DNA of 17,139 nt from an uncultured Wenzhouxiangella sp. (GCA_937876395.1 CALEIM010000038.1:1-17139), one strand, 5' to 3'; shown: positions 1 to 7,105, counted from the stretch's first letter. The notes: generated from the sequence alone by a model not told the origin. A program made the numbers and translations.

Positions 1-42
1 CAGACCTCCGACCTCAGACCTCAGACCTCCGACCTCAGACCT
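1..42. repeat. Heptamer tandem repeat, six copies, at left edge
   Basis: Six consecutive 7-nt units, CAGACCT or CCGACCT, run in the order A-C-A-A-C-A at the variable second base, so the stretch also reads as two copies of a 21-nt unit. On the coding strand it reads AGGTCTG/AGGTCGG. It begins at or before the window edge and runs into the stop codon (42-44) of the glycosyltransferase gene. It is probably the start of a longer intergenic simple-sequence array. Its function is unknown. Confidence 0.85.
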
Positions 43-863
43 CAAGCACCACCAGCGTGGTAGGCAGCTACGATCTGCTCCCGCCGCCTGGCCATCGGGT
101 CGGCTTTGATAAAGTCGCTGACTCGCTGCAGGTAATCGGGATGCCGGGCGAGAAGGGTTTCCATTGCTCGGCCGCCGGGTTTCAGACCCAAGGGACCGAA
201 GCTTGCGCCGCCCTCGTGGGCAACAAAGGCGTCGTCGCACAGGACGTGCTGCCAGCCGGCCGATGCGGCGCGCATGCACCAGTCGTTTTCCTCACCGTAG
301 CCGCGTCCAAAGGCTTCCTCGTCAAACAGTCCGATCTGGTCGATGCAGCTACGGCGCATGTACATGCAGAATCCGACCGCGGTGGGTACGTGAGGATATT
401 CGGGCGAGCCGGATTCACGACAGGCCTGCGCCCAGCGCTCAGGCTCTTCTGGCCAGGGATTGGCATTGCAGAATTCTGGGATCGAGGCGATTTCACCGTT
501 ATTGCTCAACGGCGTGATTGAGGCGATTTTCAGATCGCTGTCGCGGCAGCGGTGGATGGCTTCTAGCCAGCCGCTGGTCACCTGGGTGTCGGCGTTGAGG
601 AGGATGACGTCGTGCTCGCCGGCCAGGGTCAAAGCCAGGTTGGCGGTGCCGACAAAACCCAGATTGCTGTGATTGCGCACCGTCGTCCAGTGGCTCGGCA
701 AGGAATCCATGATGGGTCGAACGGCGGGATCATCGGAGGCATCGTCGATGACGACCACTTCCTGATCGGCAGCAACGTTGGCCTGCAACGCCGCCAGGCA
801 GCGTCGCGCCTGCTCGGGGGCGTTGAACAGCGGTACCGCAATAACACTCACTATCTGATCCAC
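42..863 (-). CDS. Family 2 (GT-A) glycosyltransferase, O-antigen/polysaccharide type
   Basis: Likely transfers a sugar from a nucleotide donor to a growing surface polysaccharide or its lipid carrier on the cytoplasmic face. The 273-aa protein opens with the GT2 Rossmann-like strand (VSVIAVPLFN, residues 5-14), followed by VVVIDDASDD (37-46), HSNLGFVGTANLAL (65-78) and the DXD-like metal/nucleotide site LLNADTQV (88-95). The acceptor/base region is GYGEENDWCMRAASAGW (188-204). This layout is usual for rhamnosyltransferase-like GT2 enzymes, but the sugar cannot be read from sequence. No membrane segment is evident. The start is GTG at 863, overlapping the end of the Wzt-type ATPase gene by 13 nt, which supports co-expression with the exporter. 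A second in-frame GTG four codons later is an alternative start. Confidence 0.88.
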   Translation of the reverse strand: MDQIVSVIAVPLFNAPEQARRCLAALQANVAADQEVVVIDDASDDPAVRPIMDSLPSHWTTVRNHSNLGFVGTANLALTLAGEHDVILLNADTQVTSGWLEAIHRCRDSDLKIASITPLSNNGEIASIPEFCNANPWPEEPERWAQACRESGSPEYPHVPTAVGFCMYMRRSCIDQIGLFDEEAFGRGYGEENDWCMRAASAGWQHVLCDDAFVAHEGGASFGPLGLKPGGRAMETLLARHPDYLQRVSDFIKADPMARRREQIVAAYHAGGA

Positions 864-2026
864 TCGTGTTCGATGCGGATCATGCCCAGCTCACGGGTTT
901 GGCCGGTGACGGTAAAGCCCTGTTCGACAGTATCGTGCACTCTCAGGCCTTCCGGGTCCAGGGTATGGGCGCGAACGGCATAGCCGCCCGGCAGCAAGGG
1001 CAGCTCCGGGAAGCGAATGCCGATCTGGAAACGGCCTGAACCGAGTGACACCGCCTCAACTCCGTCGTGGTCGGTGGCCACGCCGTAGACCGGTGTACCG
1101 TCAGCGCGCACGATGCCGATCAACACCTCCGGCGGGCGCTCATCTGGTGCGGTAAGTTCGAGGTAAACCTCAAGGCGAGTCGCCATTGCGATCAATGGAT
1201 TGGCCTCGTCGGTGCAGGGTTCCAGGGTCAAACTTTCGATCCGATAGGGTGCCTGGCTGTTGCGCGTAACCGCGGTGGCTGCGGCATCCTTGCGCTCGTG
1301 CCAGGCCAGATAGGCCTGGCTGACATCGAACACGTCGCCATAGTGCCCAACGGTGCCTCCATCAAGCCACAGCGCGTGCCGGCACAGCTTCTGCACTTGA
1401 TACATATTGTGCGACACCATCAGCAATGTACCGCCGTCATCCAGGTAGGCTTCGATCCAGCGGATGCACTTTTTCTGGAAGGATTCATCGCCAACGGCCA
1501 GCACTTCGTCGGTGATCAAAAGGTCCGGGCGAACCGCGGCCACGACCGCAAAGCCGAGCCGCACCACCATGCCCGAAGAGTAGTGCTTGACCGGCTCATG
1601 TATTGATTCACCGATGTCGGCAAAGCTGAGAATATCGTCCAGACTTGCATCGATCTCGGCGCGTGACAGGCCAAGGAACGTGGCATTCATGCGCAGGTTA
1701 TCCAGACCGGTGTATTCCGGGTCGAAGCCAGCGCCCAGCTCCAGCAATGCGGCCACGCTGCCGCGTTGCACAATTGTGCCGCTGGATGGCGCAAGGACGC
1801 CGGTAATGATCTTGAGCAGGGTGGATTTACCCGCGCCATTGGCGCCAATGATGGCCAGCGATTCACCCGGCTGGACTTTGAAACTGATCCCTTCAAGAAC
1901 GCGTGTTCCGCCGCTGGACCGACCCCGCCACAGCAGTTGCCAGAAAGCGCGCAGTCGGGCGCCGGAGTGTACGGTCGGCGGGAAGCGCTTGGCCACATCG
2001 CTGAGTTCCAGCAGGGCGGTGCTCAC
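851..2026 (-). CDS. Polysaccharide ABC exporter ATP-binding protein (Wzt-type) with C-terminal carbohydrate-binding domain
   Basis: Nucleotide-binding subunit of an ABC transporter that moves undecaprenyl-linked polysaccharide across the inner membrane. The 391-aa protein has Walker A GANGAGKST (61-69), a YSSGM signature (149-153) in place of LSGGQ, which is typical of the Wzt/TagH group, Walker B LLITDE (169-174) and the H-loop SH (205-206). Residues about 245-391 form an extra beta-rich domain like Wzt_C, which in O9a/O8-type exporters recognises the finished, terminally modified glycan. The start is GTG at 2026; its GTGA overlaps the stop of the permease gene, so the two subunits are probably translationally coupled. 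Absence of an own ribosome binding site is consistent with that. Substrate specificity is unknown. Confidence 0.93.
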   Translation of the reverse strand: MSTALLELSDVAKRFPPTVHSGARLRAFWQLLWRGRSSGGTRVLEGISFKVQPGESLAIIGANGAGKSTLLKIITGVLAPSSGTIVQRGSVAALLELGAGFDPEYTGLDNLRMNATFLGLSRAEIDASLDDILSFADIGESIHEPVKHYSSGMVVRLGFAVVAAVRPDLLITDEVLAVGDESFQKKCIRWIEAYLDDGGTLLMVSHNMYQVQKLCRHALWLDGGTVGHYGDVFDVSQAYLAWHERKDAAATAVTRNSQAPYRIESLTLEPCTDEANPLIAMATRLEVYLELTAPDERPPEVLIGIVRADGTPVYGVATDHDGVEAVSLGSGRFQIGIRFPELPLLPGGYAVRAHTLDPEGLRVHDTVEQGFTVTGQTRELGMIRIEHEWIR

Positions 2027-2799
2027 AAAAAGTCCTCGAAATACGGGCTGAGCCTGGAAAACAGCGCGCTACCGGCCCACAGTACCAGCAGGCTACCCAA
2101 CAGGAGCAGCAGGGATACACCGGCCGGCCAGGGCTCGCCGTGCAGCAGCGCCAGGCGAATCTCGTCCATCCACCAGCTCATCGGATTGAAGCGCAGCCAG
2201 CCGGCGAATTGCTCGGGCAACAGTGACGGTGCGTACAGGATGGGGGTCAGAAAAAACCAGAACATGAACACGGTCGGCAATGCCTGCTCCAGATCGCGGA
2301 TAAAAACCTGGAGCGCCGACAGTGCCAGGCCAAAGCCGAGGGTGAGCAAATACAGCGACACAAGCGCGCCAAGCAGACGCGGCAGTCCCAGCCAGTGCAG
2401 CTCGACGCCCATAAGCGCGATCACGACAAGCACCGCCAGGTAGCCGACCAGGTGAAGAAGAAATACAGCCGAAACCGAAGCGATGACCAGCATTTCGCGC
2501 TTGAGCGCGACTTTCGAGATCAGCGCGGCGTGGTCACGAATGGCCTGCGAGCCCCTGAGCGCACCCTCTGAAAACATCAGCCAGGGCCACAGGGCAACGG
2601 CCAGCCAGGCGATAAAGGGCATGTCGAGGCCCGGCGGAACCCGGGCCTGAAATATAACGCCAAATACAAAACCGTAAACGGCCAGCAGCAGCAGTGGGTT
2701 GACGATCAGCCACAGCCAGCCGCTGGCACTACCGATAAAACGGGAGCGAATTTCGCGCGTTGTCAGCCGCCTCAGCAGCGCAAGGTCGGCCCCGTTCAC
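2023..2799 (-). CDS. Polysaccharide ABC exporter permease (Wzm-type, ABC2 membrane family)
   Basis: Membrane subunit of the polysaccharide exporter, forming the glycan channel with the ATPase encoded just downstream. The 258-aa protein matches the family length. It has an N-terminal amphipathic stretch (REIRSRFIGSASGWLW, 16-30 area) before membrane spans at roughly 30-50, 62-80, 105-130, 143-165, 175-192 and 226-246, consistent with the six helices of ABC2-type permeases. The conserved loop around FIRDLEQALP (166-175) and FNPMSWWMDEIR (204-215) is typical of Wzm/TagG proteins. The start is GTG at 2799, 14 nt after the parvulin stop codon. The stop overlaps the GTG of the ATPase gene. Confidence 0.93.
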   Translation of the reverse strand: MNGADLALLRRLTTREIRSRFIGSASGWLWLIVNPLLLLAVYGFVFGVIFQARVPPGLDMPFIAWLAVALWPWLMFSEGALRGSQAIRDHAALISKVALKREMLVIASVSAVFLLHLVGYLAVLVVIALMGVELHWLGLPRLLGALVSLYLLTLGFGLALSALQVFIRDLEQALPTVFMFWFFLTPILYAPSLLPEQFAGWLRFNPMSWWMDEIRLALLHGEPWPAGVSLLLLLGSLLVLWAGSALFSRLSPYFEDFL

Positions 2800-2813
2800 G
2801 GCGCCCCGCCTTG

Positions 2814-3779
2814 TCAGCCTTCGTCAGACTGGCGCAGGCTCTCGGCGGTCGGAAGATCATTGCCGCTGATGCCGTAGCGCTCATGCAGTTTTTCGATTGA
2901 ACCCGGCTCGATTTCAACCGGATGTTCATCGAGCAGGCGACGATAGAGCAGCTCGATCAGTTCCCGGCTGTGGCGTTGCCGAGCAATCTCACGTGCCGCA
3001 GATTCAGCATTTTCCCAGGGAAGTTGACCGGCCTCGGTTTGTCCGTCCAAACGGATGATATGCCAGCCGTGGGCGGACAGCACCGGCTCGGAGGTTTGAC
3101 CAGGCTGCATTAGCTGCAAGGCGTTGGCCACTTCCTCGTCAAGCTCTTCGAAGGCGACGTTCTCATAACTGCCCTGATTTTCATCCGCATATGGATCATC
3201 AGAATATTCGCTGACCAGCGCATCGAACTCCTCTCCTGCCTGAAGCTTCTCATACAGTTCGAAAATCTGTTCCATGGCCTCCAGCTCACCGCGACCACGG
3301 CCACGGTTGACCAGAATATGAGTGAAGCTGACGCTCTCCGGTCGGCGGAACAGCTGGGGTTCTGTCAGATAGAGTTCACGCGCCTGCTGGCCGTAGTCGG
3401 CAAGCATCTGCTCTTCCAGATAGCGCTCACGATAATGCTCGGCAAGGTAGACCATCGCACCCTGGTAGAGGCTGCCTTCGACCAGAGCATCTTCAAGCGC
3501 TCCGGCCTCAATGGCTTTATTCCCTAACAAGCGCACCAGCAGCAGGCTTTCCAGCGCCTGCCCGAGGCGCTCATTGCTCATCAAAAAGCCGGCCCTCTGA
3601 TCGGCCGGAATCCGGCTTAGATAGGCATCGACATCAGCCTGGGTCACCCTGACCGGGCCTTGATGCAGCAATGACGCCGAGTTGCGCGGCAGTCCCAGGG
3701 AGCTCCCCGCGGCGGACTCGATGAGAAACAGAAACAGGACGGTGGCAATAAAGGCCTTTGCAGCCAGTGATTTCAGCAT
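2814..3779 (-). CDS. Exported parvulin-type peptidyl-prolyl cis-trans isomerase (PpiC/SurA family)
   Basis: Probable periplasmic prolyl isomerase or chaperone. The 321-aa protein starts with a hydrophobic export signal (about residues 8-25, ending near ESAAGSS). An N-terminal helical chaperone-like region follows (about 45-145). The parvulin domain spans about 148-246, with SVSFTHILVNRG (149-160), EEFDALVSEYSDDP (183-196) and SEPVLSAHGWHIIRLD (230-245). A basic helical tail (about 255-290) ends in a polar C-terminus. The ATG at 3779 has a good AGAGGA ribosome binding site. It precedes the Wzm-type gene by 14 nt, so it looks like the first gene of the export operon. The EpsD family of parvulins occurs in exopolysaccharide loci, and this may play a similar role, but that assignment is inferred from context only. 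Confidence 0.9.
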   Translation of the reverse strand: MLKSLAAKAFIATVLFLFLIESAAGSSLGLPRNSASLLHQGPVRVTQADVDAYLSRIPADQRAGFLMSNERLGQALESLLLVRLLGNKAIEAGALEDALVEGSLYQGAMVYLAEHYRERYLEEQMLADYGQQARELYLTEPQLFRRPESVSFTHILVNRGRGRGELEAMEQIFELYEKLQAGEEFDALVSEYSDDPYADENQGSYENVAFEELDEEVANALQLMQPGQTSEPVLSAHGWHIIRLDGQTEAGQLPWENAESAAREIARQRHSRELIELLYRRLLDEHPVEIEPGSIEKLHERYGISGNDLPTAESLRQSDEG

Positions 3780-3900
3780 GAATTCCTCTGAGAGCTGTTG
3801 TTGTTTTTCAGAACTGATGCCCGCTAACGCGGATTCTATATTTGAGCTGAGGACTCACCCGACTAGCTGGCTTCAGCTTCGCGCTCATACTGGTGGATCA

Positions 3901-3944
3901 GGTGCTCAAGCTGGCCTGACTAAAGCCAAACCAGCTTGAGCATC
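3901..3944. repeat. Long intergenic inverted repeat (hairpin), possible weak terminator
   Basis: Arms 3901-3914 and 3931-3944 form 12 perfect pairs (TGCTCAAGCTGG with its complement), plus one G-U and one G-C pair, around a 16-nt loop. It lies 34 nt after the stop of the Ig-like exported protein gene and about 120 nt before the parvulin gene. Neither side has a run of T, so it is not a standard rho-independent terminator. It may stop or protect the upstream transcript by another route, or be a remnant of an unrelated element. Confidence 0.6.
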
Positions 3945-3977
3945 ATGAGACGTTGAAAATAAATCCTAGCAATCAAC

Positions 3978-5159
3978 TCAACCTGATGGCATCCACCTAG
4001 TCCCGCAGCCGGAACCCGTAGCGCATTCCGAGTCAGGCTCGATCTGTGCCGGCGGAGTACCGACCGGCGACAGGGTATAAATGATATTCAGATAGTAATC
4101 GGTATTCGGCTGCAGAGCGCAAACGCCGTTCTGGGTGCGGTAATGTGGCCCACCCCATTTCGGGCCCTTGAAACCGACCTCACGAACGATACAGCCTGAG
4201 CCCATGTCGATATCAATGGCCGCCTTGTCAAAGTCGCCCGGGCAACGGGATATGCTAATGAGCTTCGGCCGATTGTCGAGACCACTGGTCTGGGGTGGGG
4301 CGAGTGAGAACGAACCATAGTTATGTAGTCCACTGGGGGGTAATGCAGTCGGAATATCACCACTATTGAAGCCCAGAGCCATGTAGTGACGCCCATTGTT
4401 GCGTGCCGGCGTTCCCAGCACCCGCTGCGAGTTATCCATGTTATCCCAATTCGCAGGCCAGACCTTGTTGAATTCACGACAGTCGTGGTCTGTATGGGGA
4501 CCGCTGCCTCCGCCGGCCATGCCGGCATATCGATAGCTGCAACTGTTGGAGCCAGTGGTCAAACGGTTCCAGTTCGTCGGCAGCTTCTGCCGAGAATCGC
4601 AGATCTGCGGAACCGGCTCAGGGTCAGGCGGCCCGCTGTCGGCCTCTTTGACTTCTACGGCAACGCTGGGTGTGGTAGACGCCAGAACCGAGCCGTTGTA
4701 GCAGCTTAGGCTGACCTGGTAGGTTCCAACGGGCACGTTACTCGTGGGGACCGTAAGACCCGACAAATCTGAGGAGGTCTTGCCGGTGCCGGTCCAGCCA
4801 CTGAGCCCCGTTCCATCGCAGGCCCAAGCACCGCGTGTGCTCCAGCGAAAGGTCAGGTTCTGACCTTGAGACACAGACACCGCGCTGGCCTGGCTATTGA
4901 CGGTGAAGCTGGAAACATGGACCTCGACATCCTCGCAGCTACCGGTAGCGGTGCAGGCTTCGGGATCAACCGGAGTGACCCGAATATCGCCGTCGCCGTC
5001 AATCTGCAGATTGCCCTGAAGCTCGATCACGGTCGGGTCCGGCTGAGTCTGCAGAATCAACTGTTTCTGGGCCACCGCCTGGCTCGAAATCAATGCCGCG
5101 CCGGCCAGCAGGCCGGCGAACAGGAATAGGGTATTAAATTGCAACTTGCTGATATTCAT
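3978..5159 (-). CDS. Unknown exported protein with Ig-like domain and Cys-containing C-terminal region
   Basis: I do not recognise a named family. The start is placed at ATG 5159 because it opens a clear Sec signal peptide (residues 1-30, ending SSQAVA before QKQL); the reading frame is open further upstream, but that part lacks export features and overlaps the region holding a terminator and a promoter. The mature protein has a short acidic segment (41-78), an Ig/PKD-like beta domain (about 82-171: SFTVNS, GQNLTFRWST, GTYQVSLSCYNGS), a Pro/Asp/Glu linker (172-186) and a C-terminal domain (187-393) with eight cysteines that could form disulfides, plus many Trp, Tyr and Gly. Length is 393 aa. 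It looks monocistronic. The DNA seems more AT-rich than the flanking operons. It may be a secreted or surface-bound protein; a glycan-binding role is only a guess. Confidence 0.75.
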   Translation of the reverse strand: MNISKLQFNTLFLFAGLLAGAALISSQAVAQKQLILQTQPDPTVIELQGNLQIDGDGDIRVTPVDPEACTATGSCEDVEVHVSSFTVNSQASAVSVSQGQNLTFRWSTRGAWACDGTGLSGWTGTGKTSSDLSGLTVPTSNVPVGTYQVSLSCYNGSVLASTTPSVAVEVKEADSGPPDPEPVPQICDSRQKLPTNWNRLTTGSNSCSYRYAGMAGGGSGPHTDHDCREFNKVWPANWDNMDNSQRVLGTPARNNGRHYMALGFNSGDIPTALPPSGLHNYGSFSLAPPQTSGLDNRPKLISISRCPGDFDKAAIDIDMGSGCIVREVGFKGPKWGGPHYRTQNGVCALQPNTDYYLNIIYTLSPVGTPPAQIEPDSECATGSGCGTRWMPSG

Positions 5160-5238
5160 GGCCGTTTGGATGATCCTGATCAGATGACAGAGTATAAGCG
5201 TTACTTGACGTGTATGTGCGAGCGCCGAGGCACACTCT

Positions 5239-5266
5239 ATTGTATTCCAAGTTATTTGACCCGCAA
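5239..5266 (-). promoter_or_regulatory. Candidate sigma-70 promoter for the Ig-like exported protein gene
   Basis: On the minus strand TTGCGG (5261-5266) is separated by 16 nt from TACAAT (5239-5244), which is one base from the consensus -10. It lies downstream of the terminator of the preceding gene and about 80 nt before the ATG at 5159, which is where a promoter is needed. The -35 is poor (three of six), so this rests mostly on position and the -10. Confidence 0.35.
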
Positions 5267-5291
5267 CCGTACGTAAAAATTCCGTAATTTC

Positions 5292-5329
5292 TAAAAAAGA
5301 AGGCCACCCAGTGGGTGGCCCCTTTCTTG
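5292..5329 (-). terminator. Rho-independent terminator of the 525-aa exported protein gene
   Basis: Read on the minus strand, an 8-bp GC-rich stem, GGCCACCC with GGGTGGCC (5302-5309 and 5313-5320), closes a 3-nt loop and is followed by TTCTTTTTT. The A-rich flank upstream (AAGAAAGG) can partly pair with the T-rich tail and lengthen the stem. It lies about 55 nt past the stop codon at 5383. A smaller 5-bp hairpin (5368-5380) precedes it. It separates this gene from the next one downstream. Confidence 0.88.
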
Positions 5330-5382
5330 CTCTGTACACGCAAAGATCGCGTGGGTCTGAACTAGTCAGGCCAAAGGCCTTA

Positions 5383-6960
5383 TTAGTCGCCAGAGACCAC
5401 GATCATACGGCTACCACGATGGTCAAAGGACCCGCCGTAGTTGGACAGCAGACCGCCAACGTCACCGTTGGTGTAAGTGCTGGCCCAGAAGCCGATGACC
5501 GGCAGACCGCGCAGCATTTCACCGTTTCCGGCCGGCTCACTCAGGCGCTCACTGAAAGGTACCGGCGAGGCTGCCGCCACCGTGCCAAGGTCATACTGCA
5601 TCCAGCCGTCCTGGTAACCCGGAAGCTGGAAATTGACGTAGCTCAGGCGCGGGAAGTCGTCGCGCAGCGGCTCCTTCATGATTTCCGATTCTGCCGGCAG
5701 TTCGCCAGGCGCATTGCTGAAGCGCACCACGTTGGCTTCACGGCAGAGCTGGAACAGGTCCGGAGTCTCATCCGGCGGCGGCGGCGACACGATCACATCA
5801 CCGACCGGATCAGTCGGCTCGGTTTCCTCACGGTCCCACACACGGAAAGCCATGTCTTCACAAGAGTGATTCAGGGCGCCGCTGGGCAGGACATGCCAAG
5901 TGCGGGTGAACGGCGGAACCGGCTCATTGGGCAGCACATAGCCACCGTCAGCGTCGGTATGCCAGCGCTTGGTCGGGAAGGTCAGCACCCACTCCGAATG
6001 ACCGGTCAAGTCATCGCTGATAGCGTACTCGTTCATCAGCATGTTGTAGGTCAGCACAGCATTGACCGCTGAAGTATCTGTGGCACCGAAGGTCCAGTCA
6101 TGCGACGCAACCGCACCGTTGATGAACAGGTTGCTGACGACGTTATCGCCACTGCCCAGATCCGGCAGCAGGGACGACGGATTGGTGTGGTTGCTACTAC
6201 CCGCCGCCCAGAAGCCGTCAATGGCGGTGGCGTTGTAGCTGAACATCGTGCCGTCGGCCACGTTGATCACGCTGCCGGCGCCGAACAGGCCACCAGAGGC
6301 GCCCAGCTCAGTGTCAAAGCCAAAATCAAGACCAGCACCGCCATCACGCCACGGGGCAAAAGCTGAGCCCGGGGCCCAGTAGCTGACCAGGGTATCGCAA
6401 TCACGCGGCTGACCGGCAACGTGCTTGGAACCCCAGTGCACATAGCCAGGATTGCTCGGGTCGTTAGAACCCGGACCCGCCAGCATGCTGTGCATTTCAA
6501 TGACTTCGATGTAGCCTGATGCGCTACGCTCGATACCCTGCGGGCCACCATCGCCAGCGTACTCATAGCTCAGGAAGGCTTGCTCACCGACACCCGTGTC
6601 TGCATCGTAGAAATACGGCGCAGTACAGGTCGAATCGCCGGTAACCATCTTGGCACCGCCATCAGCAGTGGCAGTCACACCAGCGGTCCACACGTCATAC
6701 GGCGACATGTAGATATTGAAGTCGAGCACTTCGCGCGAGTTCAGGGCTTCCATGAAGCGGATTTTGACTGCCTTGCCACGCTCGGTGGTATTGACAATCG
6801 AGATCAGCGTATCGTTTCCACCGCGGGCGGTGTAGTACGGATACAGCAGTACCTGACCCAGGCCGTCGGGGTTGACGTTGACGGCGTTAGCAACGCCGGC
6901 CATCCCCGCAACGCCCGTCAGACCTGCAAGTACCGCAGTCGTCAAGGTATTTCTTTTCAT
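5383..6960 (-). CDS. Unknown exported protein, 525 aa, probably abundant
   Basis: Function unknown. The protein has a Sec signal peptide ending GVANA (cleavage after residue 26). The mature N-terminus (VNVNPDGLGQVLLYPYYTAR) and the following region rich in LISIVNTT and DFNIYMSPYDVWTAG (79-94) resemble, from memory, a set of uncharacterised surface or secreted proteins in gammaproteobacteria, some present in several copies per genome. The rest is beta-type, rich in Gly, Asp, Trp and Tyr, with four cysteines and a proline-rich linker (SPPPPDETPD). No anchor, sorting signal or catalytic motif is visible. The ATG at 6960 follows AGGAG at 7-nt spacing. Its own promoter (7051-7080) and terminator (5292-5329) make it a monocistronic unit that looks built for high expression. 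It could be a T2SS substrate, but no sequence evidence proves this. Confidence 0.8.
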   Translation of the reverse strand: MKRNTLTTAVLAGLTGVAGMAGVANAVNVNPDGLGQVLLYPYYTARGGNDTLISIVNTTERGKAVKIRFMEALNSREVLDFNIYMSPYDVWTAGVTATADGGAKMVTGDSTCTAPYFYDADTGVGEQAFLSYEYAGDGGPQGIERSASGYIEVIEMHSMLAGPGSNDPSNPGYVHWGSKHVAGQPRDCDTLVSYWAPGSAFAPWRDGGAGLDFGFDTELGASGGLFGAGSVINVADGTMFSYNATAIDGFWAAGSSNHTNPSSLLPDLGSGDNVVSNLFINGAVASHDWTFGATDTSAVNAVLTYNMLMNEYAISDDLTGHSEWVLTFPTKRWHTDADGGYVLPNEPVPPFTRTWHVLPSGALNHSCEDMAFRVWDREETEPTDPVGDVIVSPPPPDETPDLFQLCREANVVRFSNAPGELPAESEIMKEPLRDDFPRLSYVNFQLPGYQDGWMQYDLGTVAAASPVPFSERLSEPAGNGEMLRGLPVIGFWASTYTNGDVGGLLSNYGGSFDHRGSRMIVVSGD

Positions 6961-6962
6961 TA

Positions 6963-6998
6963 CAACACTCCTAAGTTGTTGGACACAGGGCTCTGTGT
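6963..6998 (-). promoter_or_regulatory. 5' leader hairpins of the 525-aa protein gene
   Basis: Two small inverted repeats lie in the untranslated leader. ACACAG and CTGTGT (6983-6988 and 6993-6998) form a 6-bp stem with a 4-nt loop. CAACA and TGTTG (6963-6967 and 6977-6981) could form a 5-bp stem whose loop holds the ribosome binding sequence AGGAG. They may stabilise the transcript or display the ribosome site. Both stems are short and could be chance. Confidence 0.3.
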
Positions 6999-7050
6999 AA
7001 ACACTAGTGGGACGCGCGCGGCTCCTCCCGAACCCATCCCAGCAGGCGTA

Positions 7051-7080
7051 ATTCTATGCTAATTGATCAGGAAATGTAAA
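7051..7080 (-). promoter_or_regulatory. Sigma-70-type promoter of the 525-aa exported protein gene
   Basis: On the minus strand TTTACA (7075-7080, five of six to TTGACA) is followed after 18 nt by TAGAAT (7051-7056, five of six to TATAAT). A start site near 7044 would give a leader of about 85 nt. It sits just past the lipoprotein stop codon, with no terminator between, so read-through from the secretion operon is also possible. Confidence 0.65.
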
Positions 7081-7083
7081 GCA

Positions 7084-7105
7084 ATCAGTTTTGACATCAG
7101 TTTTG
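7084..7105. repeat. Direct repeat with 12-nt spacing next to a -35 element
   Basis: ATCAGTTTTG occurs at 7084-7093 and again at 7096-7105, so the copies start 12 nt apart, close to one helical turn. On the minus strand the repeats end three bases before the candidate -35 (TTTACA), where an activator commonly binds. The outer copy lies within the last codons of the lipoprotein gene. It may be a regulator site or a chance duplication. Confidence 0.4.

Noticed and set aside
1..42. CRISPR array
   Set aside because: The units are 7 nt with no spacers, and no cas gene is present.
1067..2443. Plus-strand open frames over the Wzt/Wzm-type genes
   Set aside because: Both exporter subunits have complete family motifs on the minus strand, and the plus-strand products look like random composition.
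3816..3842. A TATAGAAT sequence upstream of the parvulin gene as a -10 element
   Set aside because: No acceptable -35 is found at 16-18 nt, so the promoter of that operon is not placed.
3866..3919. Possible pseudogene remnant on the minus strand with a helical reading
   Set aside because: Only 18 codons long between two stops and with no match I can name, so I did not list it as a pseudogene.
5160..5339. N-terminal extension of the Ig-like protein frame by 60 residues
   Set aside because: It would place a signal peptide internally and start translation inside the upstream gene's terminator hairpin. The ATG at 5159 is the better start.
5311..6072. A 253-codon plus-strand open frame antisense to the 525-aa exported protein gene
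   Set aside because: The minus-strand gene has a promoter, ribosome site, signal peptide and terminator; the antisense frame begins inside that terminator and has no such features.
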